Under the pieces are notes generated by a model that did no database searches, was not told the origin of the DNA, and saw only the letters and a program-made list of their open reading frames with translations. This document shows, in pieces, positions 8,021 through 17,446 of a stretch of 34,635 bases of DNA (position 1 is its first letter; each line of letters opens with the position of its first letter). The position numbers were made by a program, and so were the translations under genes. Source of the stretch: Hyphomicrobiales bacterium (GTDB taxonomy: Bacteria; Pseudomonadota; Alphaproteobacteria; Rhizobiales; Methyloligellaceae); assembly GCA_021775575.1 (NCBI GenBank), contig JAJFHO010000010.1, forward strand, positions 1-34,635, given 5' to 3'.

Positions 8021-9467
8021 AATACTGGATCGCCAGTGCCAGGATTCCCAATCCGAGCAAAACACCCGCTGAAGCAATACGGCCTGCTGGATAATCCCAC
8101 TTCGGCAAGCAAAGAAAGAAGGCCACAAGCCCTGCTGCCAGACTGTTTTCGAGCCCCGCAAGCGGCGTGATAACAACGGTGACCGCTGCCGGTATCAAAT
8201 AGCGCTCTCCGGAAATTTCCGTCCGCCAGAAATTGTCGCCGGTGGCGTCGGTCTCCTCGCCCATATACTCGGCTATGACTTTGAGCCCGACGTAGAACAG
8301 AATAGGCGCGATCGCGATTTTAGGGATGATCCGGAACACCTGATAACCCGCCAAGCTAAAGGCCAGAACGCCGACCAGCGTCACCAAAAAAAGCAACCCG
8401 GCAACGATGGCAACTGTGCCGCCTTGGCCTTTTGCCAGTTTTCCGGCGTTATTCTCTGCGTAATAGACAACCGGCGAGGTGCCGAACACCGGGCCCAAAA
8501 CATTCATCGCAGAGTCGACCTTGAAGCCGCGGTCAACAGCCCGCGTGAATTTCGCCTCACCCATCACATTCTTGTCGAGCAGCTGGTATGGCGTCCCGGC
8601 AATATCTGCCAGCAGCATATAAAGCACGAACATACCAAGTGGTATAAGTATCAAGGCATCACGGCGACTCAGGGTGTCGCCCAAGGAGATGTTATCCCAG
8701 GGCCACAGATCGGAGACGGACACCGTGATGCCGACATCCGGCGCTTCGAGCATTGAAAGGGCTGCGAGCGTCAAAACAGCGACGGAAAAAGCCGGAGCTG
8801 CACTCGCAAGAATGCCAAGAAACCGGCCGTCTTCCCCTGATTCTCTTCGCTGTTTGGCCTTGTCTTTGAGGTGGATGTCTCCGCCGAAGATTATTGCAAG
8901 CCCGGCGAAAAACAGCACATAGACAATGACACTGCCATATGAGCCGGCAGGTTGGCGGGCAAGTTCCTCTTTGAGAAATCCTACAGCGGCAGCGGCGAGT
9001 ATTGCCCCAATGCCGCCATTAATCGCGATTTTGATCGGACCCGGGAGCGATTGTATGAGTATGCGCCGTACGCCAGACCAGGACAGCAAGACAAATACGA
9101 CACCAGCACAGGCACAGGCGATCAACGCGGCGGCCCAGTCGACCTCGGCGCGTTTGACGACATAGTCTGCTACAAAAACATTGAATGCCATCCCCGGAGC
9201 CATGGCCGTCGGTGATTTCGCCCAGAGACCGCATGCGATCGACCCGATCGCCGCTGTCAGGCATGTTGCAACAAATACCGGACTAGTCGGGAGTCCTGCG
9301 GTCGCCAGTATCGTGGGATTGGCCACCACAATGTATGACATTGCCAGAAAGACCGTAACGCCGGCAAATATCTCATCTAACGTGTTTGCTTGCGATGCGC
9401 CCGGCGGCTTTGGCGGCTTTGGCGAACGCTGCGGCGTGCTTTGCCTGCGTCCGGCAGTTTTCGCCAT
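8010..9467 (-). CDS. NCS2 (AzgA-type) purine permease
   Basis: This is a 485-residue polytopic inner-membrane transporter of the nucleobase:cation symporter-2 family, closest in pattern to the adenine/hypoxanthine/guanine group. Seen in order are the family opening TVFLAMSYIVVANPTIL, then VFVATCLTAAIGS, the substrate-region sequence MAPGMAFNVF, the glycine-rich INGGIGAILA, and about a dozen hydrophobic segments. The start at 9467 is chosen because GGAGAAA (9479-9473 on the minus strand) lies just upstream; a frame to 9521 adds a basic, non-membrane leader. The N-terminal 40 residues are Pro/Lys/Arg-rich and cytoplasmic. The gene meets the LOG gene tail to tail with overlapping ends; one releases nucleobases and the other moves them, though they are on opposite strands. 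Confidence 0.88.
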   Translation of the reverse strand: MAKTAGRRQSTPQRSPKPPKPPGASQANTLDEIFAGVTVFLAMSYIVVANPTILATAGLPTSPVFVATCLTAAIGSIACGLWAKSPTAMAPGMAFNVFVADYVVKRAEVDWAAALIACACAGVVFVLLSWSGVRRILIQSLPGPIKIAINGGIGAILAAAAVGFLKEELARQPAGSYGSVIVYVLFFAGLAIIFGGDIHLKDKAKQRRESGEDGRFLGILASAAPAFSVAVLTLAALSMLEAPDVGITVSVSDLWPWDNISLGDTLSRRDALILIPLGMFVLYMLLADIAGTPYQLLDKNVMGEAKFTRAVDRGFKVDSAMNVLGPVFGTSPVVYYAENNAGKLAKGQGGTVAIVAGLLFLVTLVGVLAFSLAGYQVFRIIPKIAIAPILFYVGLKVIAEYMGEETDATGDNFWRTEISGERYLIPAAVTVVITPLAGLENSLAAGLVAFFLCLPKWDYPAGRIASAGVLLGLGILALAIQYFSK

Positions 9468-9590
9468 GACAATTTCTCCAAGTCTTCTGCCGGGTCGAAA
9501 TAGTTTTTTTGGATTCCGCAATGAATGTCAATAACATCCGACCGGCACCTGTTCGCGCGCATTCGATAAAGGAAAGACCGTTACAAAAAA

Positions 9591-10553
9591 ATGGAGCGCC
9601 ACGACGACAAACGATACCAAGCTCGCAGATTCAGAAATATCATCCATTCTCTCATCCTGATTGCGGGGATGGCCCTGTTGATGAGCCTGTGCGCGCTCAT
9701 CATCTGGGGATGGAGCGGCGTCTTGTGGGGGCTTGCCGGGGCCATGCTCTCTTTTGCCATCGGGCCCAGGATTACGCCCGGCATGGTGATGCGCATGTTC
9801 AGGGCACGTCCGCTTGCAGACAGCGAAGCCGGCGAGCTTAACGCCATCATACGGGCCCTAAGCGAGCGGGCCGCCCTGCCCTCGGTCCCAAAACTGAATC
9901 TCATTCCGAGCCCGACCTTGAACGCATTCGCCGCCGGAAAGCCGGACAATGCCGCTATCGGCGTCAGTTCCGGGCTATTGGAGAAATTGACGTTGCGCGA
10001 GGTCGCTGGCGTTCTCGCTCACGAAATTAGCCACATCGCAAATAACGATCTGTGGATCATGGGACTGGCGGATACCTTCAGCAGGCTGACACAGATAATG
10101 TCGTGGCTCGGCGTCTTTTTGTTTCTGTTCAATCTTCCGACCGTCTTCGCGGGAGGGGACGGTATTCCATGGGCGGCGGTGGCGCTGCTTTACTTCGCTC
10201 CGACATTTGGCAGCCTGCTGCAGTTGGCGCTGTCGCGCGCGCGCGAGTATGACGCGGACCTCGAAGGTGCTGAACTGACCGGTGATCCGGCTGCGCTGGC
10301 CAGTGCGCTGGAAAAACTGGAGCGCTACCAGGGAAATATGTGGGAAGACATGTTTCCTTCCGGCAGAAAGATCCCGATGCCCTCCCTGCTGCGATCCCAT
10401 CCGCCGACCGCCGAACGGGTCCGCCGGCTTCTTGAGTTTCGACCACCCGCCAGTGGCCACGCGCGGCTGAGTCCGCATGGTCAGCCGCAGACAACCGGGT
10501 TGGCGCCAAACAATTCGAGGCCTCGCTATTACTGGCCCGGCGTCTGGTTCTGA
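9591..10553 (+). CDS. M48-family (HtpX-like) membrane zinc metalloprotease
   Basis: This 320-residue protein has two N-terminal transmembrane segments (about 18-40 and 43-58), then the M48 catalytic domain with HEISH (H144, E145, H148) and the third zinc ligand E219 in RAREYDADLEG. A further hydrophobic pair lies between these motifs (about 170-185 and 193-212). HtpX-type enzymes degrade damaged inner-membrane proteins, with the active site facing the cytoplasm. The C-terminus keeps the family 'SHPPTAERVRRLLE' element and then a 40-residue low-complexity tail. It is divergent from the NCS2 permease across 123 bp. AAGGAAAG ends about 15 nt before the ATG, a little far for ideal spacing. The symbol htpX is not assigned because HtpX paralogues are common in this class. 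Confidence 0.88.
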   Translation: MERHDDKRYQARRFRNIIHSLILIAGMALLMSLCALIIWGWSGVLWGLAGAMLSFAIGPRITPGMVMRMFRARPLADSEAGELNAIIRALSERAALPSVPKLNLIPSPTLNAFAAGKPDNAAIGVSSGLLEKLTLREVAGVLAHEISHIANNDLWIMGLADTFSRLTQIMSWLGVFLFLFNLPTVFAGGDGIPWAAVALLYFAPTFGSLLQLALSRAREYDADLEGAELTGDPAALASALEKLERYQGNMWEDMFPSGRKIPMPSLLRSHPPTAERVRRLLEFRPPASGHARLSPHGQPQTTGLAPNNSRPRYYWPGVWF

Positions 10554-10765
10554 ACCGGTCCGCGAATTCAGTCAGCTATCGCCTGGGGCGCAGGGCCTGC
10601 GAATTTCCCGTTTCACTGCACAAATGCGCCGCCTGCATTCGAATGCTCTAACCTTTTCTTTACGCAAAAGAGCGAATCTTCCAACAAGACGGAGCGAATA
10701 CAGCGCCTTGAAGAAGCTTCTTTTTCCCGTTCGCCAATAGGCTGGGCAACCGGACGGAAAGACCC

Positions 10766-13438
10766 ATGCAAAACTCGCCGCAGATAAGCCCATGGAAGGC
10801 GACATTGTTTGCCGGACTGGCCGTGGGTCTGGTCTTCGCAATAGCCAGTCTGTGGCAATTCTTCCTCTGCGAAATCATCCTTTGCAATTGGTTTGACACG
10901 AGCTTTCATCATTCAAGGGAAGAGGATTGGCGTATTGTCATTGTCGCAACCTTGTCCGCGATCGGCGCGCTGCTCGCTCTTTGCCCTTTGGCGCTTCGGA
11001 TAATAAACGAACGCAACCGCGCATTGGAGGAAGTGAAGCGTCGGGCGGCGGCCTCACAGGAAATGCTGGGTAAAGCACTCAGCCAGCAGAATGACAGATT
11101 TGACCTTGCTCTGGAAAACCTGGTGCAGGGCGTATGCATGTTCAATGGCGAACAGCGTCTCATCGTCTCCAACCAGCGCTACGCGACAATGTACGGCCTG
11201 CCAGCAGACCTTATGCAGCCAGGTGTGACGCTGCGCGAGATCCTGGAATACCGGATTGCAAACGGCCTCTACGGAGAGGGAAGCCCCGAGGCCTACATCG
11301 ATGAACGGATGGCCTGGGTCACTAGCGGCATACGCTCGACAAAAATACAGCAACTCAGTGACGGCCGATCCATCGAGATCGTCCATCAACCGATGTCTGA
11401 CGGGGGCTGGCTGACAACCCATGAAGACATCACCGAGCGTAGAAAAGCGGAAGCCAAGCTGCAGATCCAGTATCGCGAACTACATAAACGCGACCAGGCG
11501 CTTCGCGATCAGAATGAACGCTTCGACGCGGCACTGAACAATATGAGCCAGGGCCTGTGCATGTTCGACGGCGCCCAGCGGCTGATCGTCAGCAACCGGC
11601 GCTATGCCGATATGTACGGACTTTCCGAAGAGCAGATGGCCACCGGCATGACGTTCCGGGAAATACTCGAGCTGCGTATTGACAACGAAAATTATGGCGG
11701 TGTTTCCCCCGAGCAATATATCGAGGAGCGGATGTCGGCCATTGGCGAGCGTGTAACCTCCCAAAAGTCCCAACGGCTTACCGATGGCCGCACGATCCTC
11801 ATTTCACATTGCCCCATGCTTGACGGCGGCTGGCTGGCCACACATGAGGACATTAGCGAGCGCAAGAACTCGGCCGACCTGCTGCGCGCCGTTATCGACA
11901 GTTTCCCCGGTGGCATAGCGGCTTATGACGCCAACCTCGTTCTTCGGATCGTCAACAGGAACTATCACAAGGTTCTGGATATTCCGCAGGACAGATACGC
12001 AGTCGGCACGCATGTAGCTGATATCGCCCTGTACAATGCCGAAAATGGACGCTATGGCCCGGGCGATGCCCATGCAATCGCCCGCGCGCGCGTCGCCGAG
12101 CTCCGCAAGTTTGAACGCTATTCCATCGAGAGGCGACGTCCCGACGGGACAGTTTTGGAACTCCAGGGCTTCCCTTTGCCCGAAGGTGGCGGCTTCGTTT
12201 CAACCTGTATCGACATCACCGAGCGCAAGCGTGTCGAAGAGGCCCTTAAGCAGAGCGAGGAGCTGTTCTCGAAGGCTTTCCAGAAAAGCCCGATTCCGCT
12301 CTCCATCTCACGTCCGGACGGCACGATTCACAATGTCAACGAAGCCTGGCTCACGACCCTGGGCTACACGCGCGACGAAGCGATTGGCAATTCGTCCGTT
12401 AATTTGGGAATCTGGTCTGACCCGAGCCATCGAGCGCATTTTGTCGCCTCGCTCAAAAAAGACGATGTCGTCACCAGATATGAAACCCGGTACCGGTCAA
12501 AGGGCGGCGAACTGATCGATATGCTGGTTTCCGGCGAGTATGTCGAGGTGGGCGGGGAGCCCCATATGTTCAACCTGTCCCACGATGTGACCGAGAGCAA
12601 TAAGGCCAAGAAGCAGCTAGTCGACCATCGCGACCAGCTTCAGGGGCTTGTCAACGAGGCCACCGCGGAACTGAAATCAAAGGCCGAGCGACTGGAAATA
12701 TCTCTTGTCAAGGAAAAGGAACTGAACGAATTGCAGCGCCAGTTCGTCTCCATGGCCTCGCACGAATTCCGCACACCGCTAGCCGTAATCGACGGCATGG
12801 TGCAGCGGCTGATCCGCCGGAAGGACAAGATTACTCCCGAAGACCTCGTGGAGCGGGCAATGAAGATCCGGAGCGCCGTTCAGACAATGACCACTCTTAT
12901 GGAAAGCACCCTGTCCGCGGCGCGAATGGACGCAGGCAAGATCGAAATCAATGTCGCCAAATGTGACCTGCAGAAGCTGATCAGCGAAGTTTGCGCCCGA
13001 CAACGCCAAATCGGAAAAAAACACAACATCATCTGCGATTTAAAGGGTTTACCTGAATATATTACTGGAGATGAAACGGCGCTAAACCAAGTTTTTACGA
13101 ACTTGCTGTCCAATGCTTGCAAATACTCTTCAGAGGTAACCGACATCATGGTGAAAGGCTGGACTGCCGGCGCCAATGCGATGGTAAGCGTACAAGATAC
13201 CGGTCTCGGCATCGACGAGGAAGATTTGCCGAAAATGTTTACCCGGTTTTTCAGGGCGAAAACGTCGACCGGAATACCCGGCACGGGGATCGGGCTGAAC
13301 CTCGTACAGACTCTCGTTGAACTTCATAACGGTTCGATCACGCTCGAGAGCACCAAAGAAGTCGGCAGCACTTTTACCGTCTGTCTGCCTGTCAACGCAC
13401 AGGCACCAGACAGACAGGGTGAAACCAGGGCGGCGTAG
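10766..13438 (+). CDS. Membrane hybrid-free sensor histidine kinase with four PAS domains
   Basis: The 890-residue protein begins with two transmembrane helices (about 13-34 and 57-80) enclosing a short periplasmic loop, then a coiled coil. Two nearly duplicate PAS_7-type domains follow (about 111-226 and 252-366), a third diverged one (about 374-487), and a fourth canonical PAS (about 498-610). A long coiled linker leads to the dimerisation/phosphoacceptor helix with H666 in VSMASHEFRTP. The ATPase has an N-box (NQVFTNLLSNACKYS, 774-788), DTGLGI (811-816) and GTGIGL (839-844). There is no receiver domain; the partner regulator gene follows 25 nt later. GGAAAG lies about 9 nt before the ATG. 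Cofactor and signal are not evident: no conserved heme or flavin residues were identified. Confidence 0.93.
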   Translation: MQNSPQISPWKATLFAGLAVGLVFAIASLWQFFLCEIILCNWFDTSFHHSREEDWRIVIVATLSAIGALLALCPLALRIINERNRALEEVKRRAAASQEMLGKALSQQNDRFDLALENLVQGVCMFNGEQRLIVSNQRYATMYGLPADLMQPGVTLREILEYRIANGLYGEGSPEAYIDERMAWVTSGIRSTKIQQLSDGRSIEIVHQPMSDGGWLTTHEDITERRKAEAKLQIQYRELHKRDQALRDQNERFDAALNNMSQGLCMFDGAQRLIVSNRRYADMYGLSEEQMATGMTFREILELRIDNENYGGVSPEQYIEERMSAIGERVTSQKSQRLTDGRTILISHCPMLDGGWLATHEDISERKNSADLLRAVIDSFPGGIAAYDANLVLRIVNRNYHKVLDIPQDRYAVGTHVADIALYNAENGRYGPGDAHAIARARVAELRKFERYSIERRRPDGTVLELQGFPLPEGGGFVSTCIDITERKRVEEALKQSEELFSKAFQKSPIPLSISRPDGTIHNVNEAWLTTLGYTRDEAIGNSSVNLGIWSDPSHRAHFVASLKKDDVVTRYETRYRSKGGELIDMLVSGEYVEVGGEPHMFNLSHDVTESNKAKKQLVDHRDQLQGLVNEATAELKSKAERLEISLVKEKELNELQRQFVSMASHEFRTPLAVIDGMVQRLIRRKDKITPEDLVERAMKIRSAVQTMTTLMESTLSAARMDAGKIEINVAKCDLQKLISEVCARQRQIGKKHNIICDLKGLPEYITGDETALNQVFTNLLSNACKYSSEVTDIMVKGWTAGANAMVSVQDTGLGIDEEDLPKMFTRFFRAKTSTGIPGTGIGLNLVQTLVELHNGSITLESTKEVGSTFTVCLPVNAQAPDRQGETRAA

Positions 13439-13463
13439 ATGAGAAGTATTGGAGGAAAAGGAT

Positions 13464-13943
13464 ATGGCAAAAATTCTCTGCATTGAAGACGACGCCGAGC
13501 TTCTGCGAATTCTGTCCGAGGAATTGTCGGATGCGGGCCACAACGTCCTTGAGGCCACCGACGGGTCCATCGGGCTGGAAATGATTGTCGGGCATAAGCC
13601 GGACCTGGTCATCAGCGATATCTCGATGCCAAGCATGAACGGCTATGTCTTGCTGAAAACGCTGCGGGATAAACACCCCGAATTCGCGGAAATGCCGTTC
13701 CTGTTCCTTTCAGCGCTGGCTGACAGGGATCACATCATCGATGGCCTCGATCTCGGCGCCGACGATTATCTGACCAAGCCGATTGACTATGACATGCTCT
13801 CCGCGCGGGTCGACGCCCGGCTGCGGCAGGCCGATCGCATGCTGTGCAAAAAGCAAGAGGAGACGGCAAAGCTGGTCGAAACCTTTGAAAAAATCGGCGC
13901 CAACATCGCGGAGCCCCGCGATTGCGATCTTGCCTGGAAATAG
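13464..13943 (+). CDS. Single-domain (CheY-like) response regulator
   Basis: This 159-residue receiver protein is the probable partner of the PAS kinase just upstream. The acidic pocket is E8-D9-D10, the phosphoacceptor is D52 in VISDISMP, the switch residue is S83 and the conserved lysine is K105 in LTKPID. No DNA-binding or enzymatic output domain follows; the last 40 residues look helical (QADRMLCKKQEETAKLVETF). It may therefore act by protein-protein contact or as a phosphate sink or relay. The ATG at 13464 is preceded by a strong GGAGG (13451-13455); the upstream TTG at 13449 is rejected for that reason. Gene order and spacing indicate co-transcription with the kinase. Confidence 0.92.
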   Translation: MAKILCIEDDAELLRILSEELSDAGHNVLEATDGSIGLEMIVGHKPDLVISDISMPSMNGYVLLKTLRDKHPEFAEMPFLFLSALADRDHIIDGLDLGADDYLTKPIDYDMLSARVDARLRQADRMLCKKQEETAKLVETFEKIGANIAEPRDCDLAWK

Positions 13944-14000
13944 GCGGAAGCGTCAGGTCTGTTCGAGCCCGGTCATAGAAGGGTCAGGAGACAAGGCGGG

Positions 14001-15602
14001 CTACGGCGCGGGCGCGCCATCTCGGATCAGCTTGTAGTTGATCGAGTCCAGCAGCGCTTCAAAGGAAGCATCGACAATGTTGGGCGATACGCCAACCGTG
14101 AACCAGCGATTTCCCTCCCCATCACGACTTTCCACCAGCACGCGCGTCGTCGCGTCGGTGCCGCCGGTCAGGATCCGCACCTTGTAGTCCACGAGCGCCA
14201 GGTCCTCGATAAAGTCCTGGTATTTGCCGAGATCCTTGCGTAACGCCGAGTCCAGCGCGTTGACGGGCCCATTGCCTTCGCCCACGCTCATCATGGTTTC
14301 GCCATTCACATGGACTTTTACAGTGGCCTCGGAGACGGTGACAAGTTCGCCGATAGCATTGTGGCGGCGCTCCACCAGAACCCGGAAACTGTCGACCTCG
14401 AAAAAGCGCGGGACATTGGAAAGCTTGCGCCGGGCAAGCAGTTCAAATGACGCCTCCGCCGCGTCATAGGCATAGCCGGCGGCTTCACGCCGCTTCACCT
14501 CTTCGAGCAAGTCCGAGAGCGCGGGATCGCCTTTGGACACCGAAATGCCGATCCGCTCCAGTTCGCCCTGGATGTTGGACTTGCCCGCCTGATCGGATAC
14601 GAGCACACGCCGCTGGTTACCGACCGCCTCCGGATCGATATGTTCGTAGGTCATCGGGTCTTTCAGGATTGCCGATGCGTGAATGCCTGCCTTGGTCGCG
14701 AAAGCGGATTCGCCCACATAGGGAGCGTGCCGGTTGGGGGCCTGGTTGAGAATTTCATCGAGCATTCGCGATGCATGGGTCAGAGTGCGCAGCTGCCCCG
14801 GAGTAACGCCCGTATCGAACCGGTCGGCGAATTCCGACTTGAGCATCAGCGTCGGGATCACGGATGTCAGATTGGCGTTGCCGCAGCGCTCGCCGACGCC
14901 ATTGAGCGTCCCCTGGATCTGACGCGCGCCGGCGCGGACGCCCGCCAGCGTGTTGGCAACCGCATTTTCAGTGTCGTTATGCGTATGAATGCCGAGATGA
15001 CCGCCCGGTATTGCTTTGGCGACATCGGCGACGATTTCCTCGATCTCGGACGGGAGCGTCCCGCCGTTGGTGTCACAAAGAACAATCCAGCGCGCGCCGG
15101 CGTCGTACGCGCTTCTGGCGCACGCCAGCGCATAATCGCGGTTGCCCTTGTAACCATCGAAGAAATGTTCGCAGTCGAGCATGGCTTCGCGGCCCGTGTC
15201 GCAGACCGCTTTGATCGACTCCGAAATACTCTCAAGATTTTCCTCGTTGGAAATCCCCAGAGCGACGCGGACGTGATAGTCCCACGACTTGGCAACAAGG
15301 CAAATCGCCTCGCATTCGGCCTGCAGGATGCCTTGGAAGCCGGGATCGTTCGAAACGCTTCTGCCGACCCGCTTGGTCATGCCGAAAGCGGTAAAGCGCG
15401 CATTTTCGAACGGCCATTTGCTTGCGAAGAATTCCGTATCGGTCGCGTTGGCGCCGGGATACCCGCCCTCGATGTAGTCGATGCCAAGCGCATCGAGCGT
15501 TCCGGCAATCAGTATTTTATCTTCCAGCGAAAAATCGACGCCAATCGTCTGCGCCCCGTCACGCAACGTTGTATCGAACAGATAAAGCCGTTCCTTGCCC
15601 AT
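14001..15602 (-). CDS. cimA: (R)-citramalate synthase
   Basis: CimA condenses pyruvate and acetyl-CoA to citramalate, a threonine-independent route to 2-oxobutyrate for isoleucine. The 533-residue protein has the DRE-TIM barrel opening FDTTLRDGAQ (R14, D15), substrate-region EGGYPG (45-50), metal-binding HTHND (206-210) and a C-terminal LeuA-type regulatory domain (about 390-525) that in relatives binds the end product. The TLRDGAQTIG and IEGGYPGAN wording distinguishes this group from isopropylmalate and homocitrate synthases. It starts 10 nt after the small membrane-protein stop, whose TAGGGA overlaps the likely ribosome-binding site, so it is the last gene of a cysS-led operon. It converges on the response regulator gene. 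Confidence 0.9.
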   Translation of the reverse strand: MGKERLYLFDTTLRDGAQTIGVDFSLEDKILIAGTLDALGIDYIEGGYPGANATDTEFFASKWPFENARFTAFGMTKRVGRSVSNDPGFQGILQAECEAICLVAKSWDYHVRVALGISNEENLESISESIKAVCDTGREAMLDCEHFFDGYKGNRDYALACARSAYDAGARWIVLCDTNGGTLPSEIEEIVADVAKAIPGGHLGIHTHNDTENAVANTLAGVRAGARQIQGTLNGVGERCGNANLTSVIPTLMLKSEFADRFDTGVTPGQLRTLTHASRMLDEILNQAPNRHAPYVGESAFATKAGIHASAILKDPMTYEHIDPEAVGNQRRVLVSDQAGKSNIQGELERIGISVSKGDPALSDLLEEVKRREAAGYAYDAAEASFELLARRKLSNVPRFFEVDSFRVLVERRHNAIGELVTVSEATVKVHVNGETMMSVGEGNGPVNALDSALRKDLGKYQDFIEDLALVDYKVRILTGGTDATTRVLVESRDGEGNRWFTVGVSPNIVDASFEALLDSINYKLIRDGAPAP

Positions 15603-15612
15603 CCACGTATCC

Positions 15613-15735
15613 CTACAGCATACCGGCCAGATAAAAGGCCAGAAGTACCGCCCCGGCGAGCACCAGAAGCTTGAGCGCGACGTAACGCAGCCAATGGCGC
15701 GGGAAGGCGGTGTCCCAGTTTTTCGGCTTCTTCAT
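15613..15735 (-). CDS. 40-residue single-span membrane protein between cysS and cimA
   Basis: The frame encodes a basic N-terminus ([18 protein letters not shown]) followed by one hydrophobic helix (about residues 20-39) and nothing else. Its ATG overlaps the cysS stop as ATGA (15735-15732), and its TAG sits 10 nt before the cimA start and contributes to that gene's Shine-Dalgarno region. Such tight coupling on both sides argues that it is translated. No function is recognised; a positive-inside, C-out topology with the basic end in the cytoplasm is predicted from charge. It is easy to miss because of its size. Confidence 0.72.
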   Translation of the reverse strand: MKKPKNWDTAFPRHWLRYVALKLLVLAGAVLLAFYLAGML

Positions 15736-17099
15736 CGCGCGACTTCCCACGTCGTCCCCTCCGGGCCGTCCTTGATTGCGATACCCATTGCGACAAGCTC
15801 GTCGCGAATCCGGTCGGCTTCCGCGAAATTTCTGGCAATACGCGCCGCAGCGCGCGCATCGATAAGTTGCTCTACCCTTTGCGCGTCCACCTTAACCGAG
15901 GCAGGCCGCCAGGCGGACCACTCCTCGGTTGTTTTGCTTAACAGACCAAGAAATTGTCCACAGGCTTTCAGGCGGGCGGCGGCGGCTTTCTCGCCATTGG
16001 CCGCTTCCCGGCGCAGCTCATGTACCGCCGCCAGCGCCTTCGGCGTGTTCAAATCGTCCTCCAGTGCCTGCAGCACATCGGCGCACAGCATACAGCCGGT
16101 CTCTACGCCGTCGGTCAGTTCATACCAGTGATCCAGCGTGCGTTTCGCTTCCCGCACGCCGGCCTCGGTCCAGTTGAAGGGCTGCCTGTAATGCGTCGTC
16201 AGCATTGCCAGGCGGACAGCCTCTCCTGGCCAATCCTGAAGCAAATCGTGAATGGTGATGAAATTACCGAGGGATTTGGACATTTTTTCACCCTCGACCT
16301 GCAGATAGCCGTTATGCATCCAGACCTGCGCCATGAATTGCGTGCCATGAGCGCAGGTCGACTGGGCGATCTCATTCTCATGGTGCGGAAAGACAAGGTC
16401 GATGCCGCCGCCGTGAATATCGAAAGTCTTGCCGAGATGTTCCGCCGACATGGCCGAACATTCGATATGCCATCCGGGCCGGCCGGGCACCGCAATCCCG
16501 GCCGGACTGTCCCAGGCGGGTTCGCCTTCACTCGACGGCTTCCATAAAACGAAGTCCATCGGGTCCTTTTTGTACGGCGCCACTTCGACACGGGCACCGG
16601 CCTGCATTTCATCCACCGAGCGGCCCGACAGCTTGCCGTATCCCGCCATCGAGGGCACATGGAACAGCACATGATCCTCAGCCGCGTAGGCGTGGCCGTT
16701 TGCGACAAGCTTATCGATCAATGCGCGCATCTGCGGGATATGTTCTGTCGCCCGCGGTTCAATGCCGGGCGGCAACGCGCCAAGCGCGGCGATATCGTCG
16801 TGGAACTGCTTCGTCGTGCGCTCGGTGACCTCGCCTATGGAAATACCCTCGTGCGCGGCACGGGCATTGATCTTGTCATCGACGTCGGTGATGTTGCGAA
16901 CATATTTGACATGGGTCTCGCCGTAGATGTGGCGCAGCAACCGGTAGAGCAGGTCAAAGACTATGACCGGCCGCGCATTGCCGATATGGGCAAAATCATA
17001 GACGGTAGGCCCGCATACATACACGCGCACCTGTTCCGGATCGAGGGGCGTGAACGGCTCTTTCTTTCGCGACCGCGTGTTGTAAAGTTCAAGACTCAC
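15732..17099 (-). CDS. cysS: Cysteinyl-tRNA synthetase
   Basis: CysRS charges tRNA-Cys. The 455-residue class Ia enzyme has the HIGH-type motif HIGN (38-41), KMSKS (272-276), and the zinc ligands expected for the family: C29 in [11 protein letters not shown]214 in [10 protein letters not shown]239 and E243 in PHHENE. The DALR-like helical C-terminus is complete, ending in the usual [10 protein letters not shown]. The start is a GTG at 17097-17099 with AGAGGGA about 8 nt upstream. It is the first gene of a unit continuing into the small membrane protein (ATGA overlap) and cimA, which joins tRNA charging to amino-acid synthesis. Confidence 0.95.
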   Translation of the reverse strand: MSLELYNTRSRKKEPFTPLDPEQVRVYVCGPTVYDFAHIGNARPVIVFDLLYRLLRHIYGETHVKYVRNITDVDDKINARAAHEGISIGEVTERTTKQFHDDIAALGALPPGIEPRATEHIPQMRALIDKLVANGHAYAAEDHVLFHVPSMAGYGKLSGRSVDEMQAGARVEVAPYKKDPMDFVLWKPSSEGEPAWDSPAGIAVPGRPGWHIECSAMSAEHLGKTFDIHGGGIDLVFPHHENEIAQSTCAHGTQFMAQVWMHNGYLQVEGEKMSKSLGNFITIHDLLQDWPGEAVRLAMLTTHYRQPFNWTEAGVREAKRTLDHWYELTDGVETGCMLCADVLQALEDDLNTPKALAAVHELRREAANGEKAAAARLKACGQFLGLLSKTTEEWSAWRPASVKVDAQRVEQLIDARAAARIARNFAEADRIRDELVAMGIAIKDGPEGTTWEVAR

Positions 17100-17446
17100 T
17101 CGGTATCCCTCTTCCTGCCGGCGGTCGGGACGTTCTTTCTGCTAGATATGAAAAGGGGTGAACGGCCGCGCCAGCGATGTGCTAGCCGGTAATGACGATG
17201 CCGCAAAGGCAACCCCGCGCCGCGCTCTTGTAATATGCGCCATTCATGGCCCGGAGAATGGTCAAGAAGAGGTCCAAGGTCAAGGCGTTTGAACCAGCGT
17301 GGCTACCGGTTCATAAAGAGGTGCATAAACAAGGTCTATATCCAGCAGATTTCCGATGCTAGGGAAGAAGTTGACGTGACGTATTGGCGCCGCATTGACC
17401 CGCCAGACTGACAGGCTGCATAATTGGCATCTATTAGGAAAGCACA
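17100..17446. other. Intergenic region between cysS and the DUF2865 gene
   Basis: This 347-bp divergent spacer holds the promoter described at 17395-17424 for the rightward gene. I see no coding frame with a ribosome-binding site, no RNA gene and no repeat in the rest, and no convincing promoter for cysS. Confidence 0.6.
17395..17424 (+). promoter_or_regulatory. Sigma70-type promoter of the DUF2865 gene
   Basis: TTGACC (17395-17400) and CATAAT (17419-17424) are each one base from consensus and lie 18 bp apart. Transcription would start near 17431, leaving a short leader that contains AGGAAAG ahead of the GTG at 17447. The promoter prediction is from sequence match only. Confidence 0.6.

Noticed and set aside
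7364-8176. Minus-strand 270-codon frame over the LOG gene
   Set aside because: The plus-strand LOG protein carries both catalytic motifs; the opposite frame has none.
10680-10760. AAGAAGCTTCTT followed by TTTCCC as a terminator before the kinase gene
   Set aside because: The palindrome has no loop and lies far from the protease stop, so a stable hairpin is unlikely.
14640-15674. Plus-strand open frame of 344 codons
   Set aside because: It is antisense to cimA; composition is typical of a shadow frame.
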